The position numbers were made by a program, and so were the translations under genes. 64,000 nt of DNA from an uncultured Flavobacteriales bacterium. Lineage in GTDB: Bacteria > Bacteroidota > Bacteroidia > Flavobacteriales_D > Parvicellaceae. Under the pieces are notes generated by a model. The model was not told the origin of the DNA and did not search any database. It worked only from the letters and a program-made list of their open reading frames with translations. The stretch is taken from NCBI GenBank assembly GCA_943788115.1, contig CALSPA010000025.1:1-64000 (forward strand), written 5' to 3'. Of this stretch, positions 45,255 to 53,703 are shown piece after piece; within the stretch, counting starts at the first letter, position 1, and each line of letters starts with the position of its first letter.

Positions 45255-46859
45255 ATGATGAAATTTGATTTACCAAAAGACCAATCATCTATCATAAAGG
45301 TGATAGGAGTAGGTGGAGGAGGCAGTAATGCTGTTAACCACATGTATAGACAAGGAATAAAAGGTGTTGATTTTATTGTCTGCAATACTGATCATCAAGC
45401 CTTAGATATGAGTCCAGTTCCTGTAAAAATTCAGTTAGGTCAAAGCTTGACAGATGGAAGAGGGGCAGGGTCAATCCCAGATGTTGGTAAAAATGCTGCA
45501 ATTGAAAATCTAGATGACATTAAGGCTATTTTAGAAACTAATACCAAAATGGTATTTGTTACAGCCGGAATGGGTGGTGGCACTGGTACAGGTGCTGCTC
45601 CAGTGATAGCTCAAGCGGCTAAAGAATTAGGAATACTTACTGTAGGTATAGTCACTGTTCCTTTTACGTTTGAGGGGAAGAAAAGAAGAAATCAAGCTGA
45701 AATGGGTATTGAAAAAATGCGAGATTCTGTAGATACTTTATTAATTATTAATAATGATAAGTTAAGAGAGAAATTTGGAAACTTATCTTTAATTAACGCA
45801 TTTGAGCAAGCTGATGATGTTTTGGCTATAGCTGCAAAAGGTATAGCTGAGGTTATTTCTGTAACAGGTCAAATTAATGTAGATTTTAATGATGTAAATA
45901 CTGTCATGAAAGATAGTGGTGTTGCAATTATGGGATCTTCAGAGGCTGAAGGTGATGATAGAGCAATTAAGTGTGTGGAAAGTGCTTTGGCATCTCCTTT
46001 ACTAAATGATAATAATATTAATGGAGCAAAATATGTTTTATTAAACATTACTTATGGAAAGAGTGCAGTTTTAATGGATGAAATTACTGAAATAACAGAT
46101 TACATTCAGGAAGAAGCTGGAAGTACTGCAGATGTTATTTGGGGACATGGGCACGATGAAGATTTAGGTGAAAAGCTATGTGTTACAATTATTGCAACAG
46201 GATTTAAAACGCTTCCAAATACTGGTTTACCTGAAAGACAGCCAGAAAAAACCATGTTGAACCTAGATGATAGTCATCATCCAACAATGATAACACAACC
46301 AATAGTGTCTCCAATTGAATCAACAAAAACTGATTTTAATGAAAGTAATCAAGAACTTTCTGAAGAACATGAACCATTTGTAGTTAAGAAATTTAATTTA
46401 GAAGAAGAAGTAAGCGAGATTACGGAACCAATTCCAGTTAATTCAAATGAAATTCAAGAAAATGATGATGTTGTTGAACCAAGTTCTGATGGTAAGATTC
46501 GTTTTTATTTAGAAGATGAGGAGGTCGAAAAAGATGAAGTTGTTTCTAAAGATCAGTCTTGGAACTTAGAATCTTCAACCCCTGAAAATAATAATGAACC
46601 CTCTGTTGAAGAGAATAAAGAATTGACAGAACAACGTTTAAATAGAATTAAAAAGGAATCCCAGAAAATGAAATCTCCAATTGGAATTACAGAGCTTGAA
46701 AATGAGCCGGCTTATAAAAGAAGGAATATTCAGTTAGATGATTTTCCAAGGTCAGATGATTCTAGTGTTTCAAAATTCACACTTGGTAATCAAGACGATT
46801 CAAAGAATAACTTAGGTTTAAATGGAAATAATTCATTTTTGCACGATAACGTAGATTAG
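45255..46859 (+). CDS. ftsZ: Cell division GTPase FtsZ
   Basis: FtsZ polymerises into the Z ring. The GTPase domain holds GVGGGGSNAVNHMYRQG, the tubulin signature GGGTGTGAAPVIA near residue 106 and NNDKLREKFGNLSL. From about residue 325 on there is a long acidic, low-complexity linker (EEEVSEITEP, EDEEVEKDEV) of some 180 residues, typical of Bacteroidota and much longer than in E. coli. The C-terminus is SFLHDNVD. Two adjacent ATG codons (45255, 45258) can serve as start. Confidence 0.96.
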   Translation: MMKFDLPKDQSSIIKVIGVGGGGSNAVNHMYRQGIKGVDFIVCNTDHQALDMSPVPVKIQLGQSLTDGRGAGSIPDVGKNAAIENLDDIKAILETNTKMVFVTAGMGGGTGTGAAPVIAQAAKELGILTVGIVTVPFTFEGKKRRNQAEMGIEKMRDSVDTLLIINNDKLREKFGNLSLINAFEQADDVLAIAAKGIAEVISVTGQINVDFNDVNTVMKDSGVAIMGSSEAEGDDRAIKCVESALASPLLNDNNINGAKYVLLNITYGKSAVLMDEITEITDYIQEEAGSTADVIWGHGHDEDLGEKLCVTIIATGFKTLPNTGLPERQPEKTMLNLDDSHHPTMITQPIVSPIESTKTDFNESNQELSEEHEPFVVKKFNLEEEVSEITEPIPVNSNEIQENDDVVEPSSDGKIRFYLEDEEVEKDEVVSKDQSWNLESSTPENNNEPSVEENKELTEQRLNRIKKESQKMKSPIGITELENEPAYKRRNIQLDDFPRSDDSSVSKFTLGNQDDSKNNLGLNGNNSFLHDNVD

Positions 46860-46860
46860 T

Positions 46861-47313
46861 ATGAGTTTGTTAGATAGAATCAATGGGGACATTAAGCAAG
46901 CAATGCTTGCGAAAGAAAAAGAAAAATTAGCAGCTTTAAGATCAGTAAAAGCTGCATTGTTGCTGGAAATGACAAAGGAAGGTGCTGATGGATCTGTTTC
47001 AGAAGAAATTGGATTAAAAGTGGTTCAGAAATTGTATAAACAACGTAATGATGCTGCAAAAATATATAACGAGCAAGATAGAATTGATTTGGCATCTGTT
47101 GAGGAAAAAGAGGCGAAAATCATTGCTCAATATCTACCTGAAATGATGAGTGAAGATGCTGTTGTTGAAGTTGTGAAGCAAGTTGTTATTCATTTGGGTG
47201 CTACTGGTCCTTCAGATATGGGTAAGGTAATGGGGGCTGTAATGGGCAGGTTAAAAGGAAAAGCAGAAGGAAGTTTAATTTCTTCAGTTGTAAAACAGCA
47301 ATTAAATAAGTGA
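46861..47313 (+). CDS. GatB/YqeY-domain protein
   Basis: The 150-residue YqeY protein is helical: ALRSVKAALLLEMTKEG, VVQKLYKQRNDAAKIY and the C-terminal GPSDMGKVMGAVMGRLKGKAEG, which resembles the tRNA-binding tail of GatB. Its precise role is unknown, though a link with tRNA amidation has been proposed from the shared domain. It starts two bases after ftsZ, as is common in Bacteroidota, and probably closes the dcw transcript. Confidence 0.9.
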   Translation: MSLLDRINGDIKQAMLAKEKEKLAALRSVKAALLLEMTKEGADGSVSEEIGLKVVQKLYKQRNDAAKIYNEQDRIDLASVEEKEAKIIAQYLPEMMSEDAVVEVVKQVVIHLGATGPSDMGKVMGAVMGRLKGKAEGSLISSVVKQQLNK

Positions 47314-47369
47314 ATCTGTGTCATTTTTTCTTTACTCCTATATCTAAATAATTTTTTAAACTATTTATA

Positions 47370-48011
47370 ATGGATTTTCTTGATGAAGAAATTGAAAACT
47401 ATGCATTAAATCATACCACTCAGGAAAATGATTTATTGAAAGAGTTAAATCGTCAAACACACATTCAAATACTTCAGCCAAGAATGCTGTCTGGGCATTT
47501 ACAAGGAAAAGTTTTGAGTATGTTTTCTAACATGATAAACCCTAAAAGGGTTTTGGAGATAGGAACGTATACTGGTTATAGCGCTCTTTCTATTGCAGAA
47601 GGTTTGCCTGTTGATGGTGAAATAATTACTATAGATTTAAATCAGGAGTTAGAGCCTTTTACTCGTTCATATTTTGAAAAATCTGATTACAATTCAAAAA
47701 TTAAATATTTAGTTGGAAATGCTCTAGAAGTTATTCCAACATTAAATGAGACTTGGGATTTAGTCTTTATTGATGCTGATAAGGAGAACTACTGCACCTA
47801 TTTTGACTTAGTAATTAACCAAGTTAGAAAGGGGGGCTTTATTATTGTAGATAATGTTTTGTGGAGTGGTAAAGTTCTTCATGAAGCTACTCCTAATGAT
47901 ATGGAGACAAAAGGAATCATAGCTTTTAATTCAAAGGTGCATGAAGATTCTAGAGTTGAAAACCTGTTGCTGCCTGTTAGGGATGGATTAATGATTTTAA
48001 GAAAGTTGTGA
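47370..48011 (+). CDS. O-methyltransferase, caffeoyl-CoA type
   Basis: The 213-residue SAM-dependent enzyme belongs to methyltransferase family 3: VLEIGTYTGYSALSIAEGL (SAM loop), IITIDLNQE, FIDADKENYCTYFDL with metal-binding acidic residues, and GGFIIVDNVLWSGKV. Bacterial members methylate catechol-like or amino compounds. The substrate here is not apparent. It is 56 bases after the YqeY gene and may be on the same or a separate transcript. A degenerate tRNA-like sequence follows. Confidence 0.88.
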   Translation: MDFLDEEIENYALNHTTQENDLLKELNRQTHIQILQPRMLSGHLQGKVLSMFSNMINPKRVLEIGTYTGYSALSIAEGLPVDGEIITIDLNQELEPFTRSYFEKSDYNSKIKYLVGNALEVIPTLNETWDLVFIDADKENYCTYFDLVINQVRKGGFIIVDNVLWSGKVLHEATPNDMETKGIIAFNSKVHEDSRVENLLLPVRDGLMILRKL

Positions 48012-48029
48012 TTATTTTTTATAGCACAT

Positions 48030-48113
48030 ATTAAAGTGCTGGAGTTGGTAGAACAGGCTAGTTTGTGGGCATAGTGTTCATTAGAGCGTGTGGTTTCGAC
48101 TCCCACCTTCGCT
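48030..48113 (+). pseudogene. Degenerate tRNA-Leu-like sequence
   Basis: The segment keeps the plan of a long-variable-arm tRNA-Leu: a D-loop-like GTTGGTAGA, an anticodon-arm relic CTAGTTTGTGGG, a variable arm (TGTTCATTAGAGCG) and a T-arm with TTCGACTCCCAC then CCTTCGC and a discriminator T. But the 5' acceptor (ATTAAAG) pairs with CCTTCGC at only three or four of seven positions, the anticodon stem CTAGT/CATAG is broken, and the T stem has a mismatch. The anticodon position reads GTG in place of a leucine anticodon such as GAG. It is therefore a decayed copy and probably not charged. No CCA is encoded. Confidence 0.6.
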
Positions 48114-48176
48114 AAATTTTTTTTTAAGTATTAATAGTTTAACACTATATTTAAAGTCTAAAAATAAAATACAGAA

Positions 48177-48560
48177 ATGGAAATCACAAATACACCTGAT
48201 CAAGAAAACAATCAAAGCCAGGCTCCTTCAAATAATACGAATACAGTAATTAATCAAGAAGCCTTACCAAATTCTACAGCTATTTTAGTACTTGGAATCG
48301 CATCAATAGTAACTTGTTGTTGCTATGGTCTCCCAGGTATTGTATGCGGAATAATCTGTTTAATTATGGTGAAAAATGCAAATGAACTCAATAATTTAAA
48401 TCCGGATAAATATACTGAATCGTCTCAAAAAAACTTAAATGCTGGTAAAATATGTGGAATAATAGGTTTAATTCTTAGTATCCTGTATTTCTTATATAAT
48501 ATAGTAATTATTGGATTTTATGGTGCGACTATGATAAGCGATCCAGGAATGTATTATTAG
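48177..48560 (+). CDS. CCC-motif membrane protein
   Basis: The 127-residue protein has a hydrophilic N-terminus (Asn/Gln/Pro-rich, residues 1-35) and two membrane helices: LVLGIASIVTCCCYGLPGIVCG, with the triple cysteine, and KICGIIGLILSILYFLYNIVII. Between them lies a short basic/asparagine-rich cytoplasmic loop (VKNANELNNLNPDKY). This is the layout of the small CCC-motif or DUF4190-like proteins of Bacteroidota, whose function is unknown. It is followed after five bases by a DUF2752 gene, a frequent partner. Confidence 0.75.
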   Translation: MEITNTPDQENNQSQAPSNNTNTVINQEALPNSTAILVLGIASIVTCCCYGLPGIVCGIICLIMVKNANELNNLNPDKYTESSQKNLNAGKICGIIGLILSILYFLYNIVIIGFYGATMISDPGMYY

Positions 48561-48565
48561 GTCAA

Positions 48566-48889
48566 ATGAGTGAATGGCTGGAAAATCATATGTTGCCATG
48601 CTTTTATAAACAAACTTTCGGACTAGATTGTCCGGGGTGTGGTATGCAGCGGGCTATTATAGCTTTATTTAAAGGGAATTTCATCCAAAGCTTTGAATAC
48701 TACCCGCCTCTAATATTTCTATTAGTTCTATTTGTTTTCTCCACTTTTCACATCCTGTTTGACTTGAAAAATGGTGCGAGCATCATCAAATGGATTTTTA
48801 TTATAGCTAGTTCGTCAATTTTTATCAATTTTATCTATAAACTAATTTTTGTCAATGATATTTGTTGCGCTCCTGGTCTTGGAAGTTAA
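48566..48889 (+). CDS. DUF2752 membrane protein
   Basis: The 107-residue protein has the DUF2752 signature FGLDCPGCGMQRAIIALFKGN, with cysteines in C-P-G-C-G-M-Q-R, followed by two membrane helices (YPPLIFLLVLFVFSTFHILF and IIKWIFIIASSSIFINFIYKL). A late CC pair lies in NDICCAPG. Function is unknown. It forms a two-gene unit with the CCC-motif protein, and its cysteine-rich short motif suggests metal or redox chemistry at the membrane surface, which is only a guess. Confidence 0.82.
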   Translation: MSEWLENHMLPCFYKQTFGLDCPGCGMQRAIIALFKGNFIQSFEYYPPLIFLLVLFVFSTFHILFDLKNGASIIKWIFIIASSSIFINFIYKLIFVNDICCAPGLGS

Positions 48890-49015
48890 TTCAAAACCTT
48901 AATTTTATACTGATTGTATGAAAAACCATTGAAATTGCTATTTTTACCTTCCGTAAAAAAAAATGCACCTAATCAATTTTAACTTTTTAGGTTTGATGTT
49001 AAATAAATAATAATA

Positions 49016-51268
49016 ATGAAAAGAATTACAAAAATACTTATGGCTGTTGTCATTGTTTTTTCTACTGTAGTTAAGACAAAAGCAGATGAAGGAATGTGGC
49101 TTCCTCTTTTAATAGGTGGTGAAACCTATAAAAACATGCAGGAATGTGGTCTTAGACTTACGCCAGAACAAATCTATTCGGTAAATCAATCAAGTATTAA
49201 AGATGCTATTGTTGCTCTAGGAGGTGGTTTTTGCACGGGTGAAATTATTTCTAAGGAAGGTCTAATGTTGACCAACCATCACTGTGGTTTTGATGCTATT
49301 CAGCAAAACAGTACTACAGAACATGATTATTTAACTGATGGTTTTTGGGCAATGAATCGTGATCAAGAAATACCAGCAGATTTTTCAGTTTGGTTTTTAA
49401 ATGAAATGAAAGATGTAACAGAACTTGTCTTAGCTGACATTTCTGACCAAATGGGTGAGGATGAGCGTTCAAACGCAATTAGAAAATCAATTGCTAAAAT
49501 TAAAAAAGAAGCAGCTGAAGGAAAAGGTGATGAGTTTGCTGTTCAAGTAAAACCTTTCTATTATGGTAACCATTATTATATGTTTACCTATGACATATTT
49601 AATGATGTTCGTTTAGTTGGTGCTCCACCTAGCTCTATCGGTAAATATGGTGGTGATACTGATAATTGGATGTGGCCTAGACACACAGGAGATTTCTCTA
49701 TGTTTAGAGTGTATTCCAATAAAGATAATCAGCCTGCTGCATATGCTGAAGATAATGTTCCTTATAATCCAAAACATTTTTTACCAGTTTCCACTGCTGG
49801 AGTAACAGAAGGAGATTATGCTATGATTTTAGGTTATCCAGGAAGTACAGATCGTTATTTGACATCTTTAGGAGTTAAACAAGCTGTGGAAATTGAGCAA
49901 CCTGCTAGAGTTAAGGTAAGAAGAATGAAGTTAGATATCATGGATGAAGGAATGAATAAAGACCAAAAAGTTAGAATTCAGTACGCTTCAAAACATGCAA
50001 GAGTAAGTAATTACTGGAAATATTTCATTGGACAATCTGAACAATTGGTTAGAAATAAAGTGTTTGATAAAAAGGTTGCGGTTGAAAATGAATTTTTAGC
50101 GTGGGCTTCAGAAAATAGCGAAAGAAAAGATAACTATGGAAATGCGATTGATTTAGTTCACAAGTCTAAAGAAGTATCTGAGAGTTATATTATTCCTGAG
50201 GTTTATTTTATGGAAGCTATTTATCAAGGACCTGAATTATTTGGTTTTATGATTAATTATTTTGGACCTCGATCATCTATGGGTCAGGCATTAGTTTCTG
50301 AAGATGAAGATCAAATCGAAGCTGCTAAAAAAGAGATATTAGATGGTGTTGATGATTTTTATAAAAATTACAACATGGAAATAGATCAAAATTTAATGGC
50401 TAAAATGCTTGATGTTTATTTTAATGATGTTCCTGTAGGTTTTCACACTAGTGAGTTAACTGAGTTAGCTAAAAAGAATAAAAATGACTTTAGAAAGTTT
50501 GCTATTAAATATTACTCAAAGTCACCATTCACTTCAAAAGAAAAACTTAAAACTTGGTTAGAATCTAAGTTCAGTAAATCAAGCTTAGAAAAAGATGCTG
50601 TTTATCAATTAGCAAATTCTTTTTTACAAAGCTACATTCAAGAAATAATGATGCCTAAAGCAGGTTCTGAAGCAGATTTTTCTAAAGGAATGCGTCTTTT
50701 TGTAGATGGTTTAAATCAAATGGGATACAATAAAGCATCAGATGCAAATTCAACAATGCGTGTTACTTTTGGAAATGTTCTTCCCTACGATGCTAAAGAT
50801 GGTGTAACTTTCAAGTATTCTACTACAATGCAAGGGGTGTTAGAAAAAGAAGTTAAAACAGATGATAAAAATCATGAATTTTACGTTCCAAATAAACTAA
50901 AAGAATTGCACAAGAATAAGGATTATGGAGATTATGCAAATGCTGATGGAACACTCCCTGTTTGTTTTCTTTCTAATAATGACATCACTGGTGGTAATTC
51001 AGGAAGTCCTGTTATTAACGCTGATGGCGAATTAATTGGAACTGCATTTGATGGTAATTGGGAAGCAATGAGTGGAGATATTTATTTTGAACCAAATATT
51101 CAAAGAACTATTTCGGTTGATATTAGGTATACTTTATTTATTATTGATAAGTATGCAGGAGCTGGTCATTTAGTTGATGAGATGCAGGTTAATAAAACGC
51201 GTAAAAAAATTATTGCTCCAGCTAAGAAAGAAATTTCTATTCCTGTAGAAATAAAAACTGAAAAATAA
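49016..51268 (+). CDS. S46-family dipeptidyl peptidase, Dpp7 type
   Basis: The 750-residue secreted serine peptidase has a signal peptide (ILMAVVIVFSTVVKTKA) and the chymotrypsin-like triad: His in LTNHHCGFDAI, Asp in GGDTDNWMWPRHTGDF and Ser in GGNSGSPVIN. S46 enzymes release dipeptides from peptide N-termini in the periplasm. Counting 18 residues from the catalytic Ser gives Gly (FDGNWEAM), as in Porphyromonas DPP7, where DPP11 has Arg. A preference for hydrophobic over acidic P1 residues is therefore expected. It is monocistronic, with about 126 bases upstream and a convergent neighbour. Confidence 0.93.
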   Translation: MKRITKILMAVVIVFSTVVKTKADEGMWLPLLIGGETYKNMQECGLRLTPEQIYSVNQSSIKDAIVALGGGFCTGEIISKEGLMLTNHHCGFDAIQQNSTTEHDYLTDGFWAMNRDQEIPADFSVWFLNEMKDVTELVLADISDQMGEDERSNAIRKSIAKIKKEAAEGKGDEFAVQVKPFYYGNHYYMFTYDIFNDVRLVGAPPSSIGKYGGDTDNWMWPRHTGDFSMFRVYSNKDNQPAAYAEDNVPYNPKHFLPVSTAGVTEGDYAMILGYPGSTDRYLTSLGVKQAVEIEQPARVKVRRMKLDIMDEGMNKDQKVRIQYASKHARVSNYWKYFIGQSEQLVRNKVFDKKVAVENEFLAWASENSERKDNYGNAIDLVHKSKEVSESYIIPEVYFMEAIYQGPELFGFMINYFGPRSSMGQALVSEDEDQIEAAKKEILDGVDDFYKNYNMEIDQNLMAKMLDVYFNDVPVGFHTSELTELAKKNKNDFRKFAIKYYSKSPFTSKEKLKTWLESKFSKSSLEKDAVYQLANSFLQSYIQEIMMPKAGSEADFSKGMRLFVDGLNQMGYNKASDANSTMRVTFGNVLPYDAKDGVTFKYSTTMQGVLEKEVKTDDKNHEFYVPNKLKELHKNKDYGDYANADGTLPVCFLSNNDITGGNSGSPVINADGELIGTAFDGNWEAMSGDIYFEPNIQRTISVDIRYTLFIIDKYAGAGHLVDEMQVNKTRKKIIAPAKKEISIPVEIKTEK

Positions 51269-51285
51269 CTTACCAATGGGGGTGC

Positions 51286-51810
51286 CTAAAGTATCCCCTT
51301 CTGGAATTCATTCTTTAGTATATCAGATGCTTTATCAGTGGGTATTTTGTCCATTTTAGAGAGTATCTCAAAAATTCCGGTACTTAATTCTATAGCGCTA
51401 GAGTTATCGTTAAGCTTACTTTTTGCCATATTAATAATTTGAACTGTTTCCTCTCTGCTTTTTTTTAGAGCATTCCACCCGGAAGTAGAAATGTAAACTT
51501 GTTGAGACATGTTATGTGCATATTCCTCTCTAATAACTCTTAATAGTTCAGCGTGCAATAATTTCCCGCTCATTCCTCTTTTATGAATTCTAAAGATAAG
51601 ATTGTTGGGGTCTATTCTTTCTAAATAAAGAATTGCTCTTTCATATGCTTGCATTTGAACAGGGAAGTAATCTTTTTTTGCAATAAGTTTTAACTCTTGA
51701 GCTCTAATTTCTTTTTCTTTTTTAAGAAACTGATTTAATAAATAATAGACAACTCCAAAAACAATAATAGATGGAAGTGTTATTTTAATTATTTCTAATA
51801 GTTCATTCAT
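51286..51810 (-). CDS. Conserved membrane-anchored protein of unknown function (DUF7935-like)
   Basis: The 174-residue protein has one N-terminal membrane helix (ITLPSIIVFGVVYYLLNQFL), a charged linker (KKEKEIRAQELKLIAKKDYF), and a helical soluble domain with PVQMQAYERAILYLERIDPN, LLRVIREEYAHNMSQQVYIS and WNALKKSREETVQIINMA. This text is well conserved among Bacteroidota hypothetical proteins; I believe it corresponds to DUF7935 but am not certain of the number. The function is unknown. It converges with the Dpp7-like gene. Confidence 0.7.
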   Translation of the reverse strand: MNELLEIIKITLPSIIVFGVVYYLLNQFLKKEKEIRAQELKLIAKKDYFPVQMQAYERAILYLERIDPNNLIFRIHKRGMSGKLLHAELLRVIREEYAHNMSQQVYISTSGWNALKKSREETVQIINMAKSKLNDNSSAIELSTGIFEILSKMDKIPTDKASDILKNEFQKGIL

Positions 51811-51924
51811 GTTTCAATTCTTCAATAATGTTTTTATAACGCTTAATAAACTGGCTTGTTACATAAAATATGAAAAATTAGAAATAAAATTTATAAGCTT
51901 TATATAATTAAAAGTTCAAATAAC

Positions 51925-51932
51925 TAAATTTG
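51925..51932 (+). promoter_or_regulatory. Candidate -7 element immediately before the aminotransferase start
   Basis: TAAATTTG is a perfect TAnnTTTG match, and only four bases separate it from the ATG at 51937, which would make the transcript leaderless or nearly so. No clear TTTG is seen at -33, so this is weak. Confidence 0.25.
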
Positions 51933-51936
51933 GGCC

Positions 51937-53145
51937 ATGAAAACAGAAGTTTTAAATAGTGTGTCTGATCGACTTAATAGATTGTCTGAATCGGCAACTA
52001 TTGCAATGGCAAGAAAAAGTAGAGAGCTTAAAGCTCAAGGTATAGATGTAATTAGTTTAAGTTTGGGTGAACCAGATTTTTTTACACCAGATTTTATTAA
52101 AAAGGCTGCTTTTGAAGGTATAGAACAAAACTATTCTAAATACATGGCTGTTAACGGTTATGAAGATCTCAGACAAGCAATAAGTAATAAATTTAAAAGG
52201 GATAATAATCTTAATTACTCTCCAAATCAGATTGTAGTCTCTACAGGAGCTAAACAATCTATTGCAAATGTTGTAATGAGTTTAGTTAACCCTGGCGATG
52301 AGGTAATTATTCCTGCTCCATATTGGGTTACTTATGAAGAAATTGTTAAAATGGCTGAGGGAATTCCTGTTATTATAGAAACTTCTATTGAAAATGATTT
52401 TAAAATCACACCAGAAGAATTAGAGGATGCAATTTCTGAAAAAACAAGAATGATGATTTATAGTTCTCCTTGTAATCCAACTGGTACTGTTTACAGTAAA
52501 GAAGAATTGAATTCTATAGCTGATGTAATTGCTAATCATTCAAAAGTTATTGTAATTAGTGATGAGATTTATGAGCACATTAATTTTGTAGGCCATCATA
52601 CATCTTTGGCTGAATTTTCAAATGTATATGACCAAGTTGTTACAATTAATGGTGTATCAAAAGCTTTTGCAATGACGGGCTGGAGGTTGGGATATATTGG
52701 TGCTCCTCTTTGGATTGCAAATGCATGTACTAAAATTCAAGGGCAGTTTACATCTGGAGCATCCAGTATTTCTCAACGAGCTGCAATTGCTGCTGTAAGT
52801 GCAGATCCAAGTGTAACTCATCAAATGCGTGAAGCATTTAGATCAAGAAGAGAACTTATTTTGACAGAGTTAAATAAAATTCATGGTGTTAAAACCAATG
52901 TGCCTGAAGGTGCTTTTTATGTGTTTCCAGATATTAGTTTTTTCTTTGGAAAATCTGATGGAGAGATTACTATTAATAATGCAGATGATTTAAGTCTTTA
53001 TATTCTGAATAAAGTTAATGTTGCATTGGTTACTGGTGCTGCATTTGGCGCACCAAAATGCTTGCGAATTTCATATGCTGCTAGTGATCAAGAATTGAAG
53101 AAAGCATTACAAAGAATTGAAAAAGCACTTTCGCTACTCAGCTAA
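51937..53145 (+). CDS. PLP-dependent aminotransferase, class I (aspartate aminotransferase-like)
   Basis: The 402-residue enzyme has the fold-type I signatures SLGEPDFFTPDFI, STGAKQSIANVVMSL, YSSPCNPTGTVYSKEEL, ISDEIYEHI and the PLP lysine in VSKAFAMTGWRLGYIGAP. These match subgroup Ib aspartate aminotransferases, which exchange amino groups between aspartate or aromatic amino acids and 2-oxoglutarate. The C-terminal arginine region (CLRISYAAS) should bind the substrate carboxylate. The final 12 bases overlap the convergent hypothetical gene. Confidence 0.92.
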   Translation: MKTEVLNSVSDRLNRLSESATIAMARKSRELKAQGIDVISLSLGEPDFFTPDFIKKAAFEGIEQNYSKYMAVNGYEDLRQAISNKFKRDNNLNYSPNQIVVSTGAKQSIANVVMSLVNPGDEVIIPAPYWVTYEEIVKMAEGIPVIIETSIENDFKITPEELEDAISEKTRMMIYSSPCNPTGTVYSKEELNSIADVIANHSKVIVISDEIYEHINFVGHHTSLAEFSNVYDQVVTINGVSKAFAMTGWRLGYIGAPLWIANACTKIQGQFTSGASSISQRAAIAAVSADPSVTHQMREAFRSRRELILTELNKIHGVKTNVPEGAFYVFPDISFFFGKSDGEITINNADDLSLYILNKVNVALVTGAAFGAPKCLRISYAASDQELKKALQRIEKALSLLS

Positions 53146-53703
53146 ATCATTGCTTTTATTTTCTATTAGGTCATTCACTTTTCTTTGAATGTCTTTAAAC
53201 TGTATGGGTTCTGCTATAGAGTTTAATAGGCGTATTCCTATTTTGTTTTTTGTGGGGAAATTATCATCTAGAACTTTTGTTAAAACGACATAAAAATCCC
53301 ATTGTTCAAGGTTTAGAAAGTCAGCATTTTTTAAATCTTTTTCTTTGTGTAAGCCCAAAATATATAGATCGGCTTCTCTATTTTTAAATGTAAGGGAACG
53401 ATCATTTTTTGCATGTATTCCTTTTTTTCTTGAAATGTTAAATAATATTCGGTTGGATTTGCTTTGTTTCCAGCCCTGAATTCTAGAACAGATGTCTACT
53501 GATATTTTTTTTCTTTTATATCTTAAGTCTACATTCCCCCAATTTATTCTTGGCATTTTTGTTAGTTCAAGTGCATGTGCAATAATGAAAAGTCCTAACG
53601 AAGATCGATTACTCTCGATCAATAAGTCTGAATATGTCCACTGCCAATAATCTTTTATTGTAGTAGATTTCAAACCTTTTATATTTTCATGCCCCCAGAA
53701 CAT
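53134..53703 (-). CDS. Hypothetical protein, possible inactive PD-(D/E)XK-like nuclease fold
   Basis: I do not know a named function for this 189-residue protein. It begins FWGHENIKGLKSTTIKDYWQW-like text, continues with LIESNRSSLGLFIIAHALEL and RINWGNVDLRYKRKKISVDI, and later has ADLYILGLHKEKD and LEQWDFYVVLTK. This resembles widespread bacterial hypothetical proteins with an endonuclease-like core in which a W-x-x-x-D-L strand is followed by I-x-V-K. Here the strand reads ISVDI, lacking the lysine, so catalysis is doubtful. It starts on the base after the ftsX-like gene ends, sharing one base, and overlaps the aminotransferase by 12. Confidence 0.5.
   Translation of the reverse strand: MFWGHENIKGLKSTTIKDYWQWTYSDLLIESNRSSLGLFIIAHALELTKMPRINWGNVDLRYKRKKISVDICSRIQGWKQSKSNRILFNISRKKGIHAKNDRSLTFKNREADLYILGLHKEKDLKNADFLNLEQWDFYVVLTKVLDDNFPTKNKIGIRLLNSIAEPIQFKDIQRKVNDLIENKSNDLAE

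Noticed and set aside
48030-48113. An intact tRNA gene
   Set aside because: Only about half of the acceptor pairs form, the anticodon stem is mismatched and the T stem is imperfect, so it is recorded as degenerate.
51270-51310. GGGG/CCCC hairpin between the Dpp7-like and DUF7935-like genes as a terminator
   Set aside because: The stem is only four or five pairs with a long loop and no T run, too weak to call.
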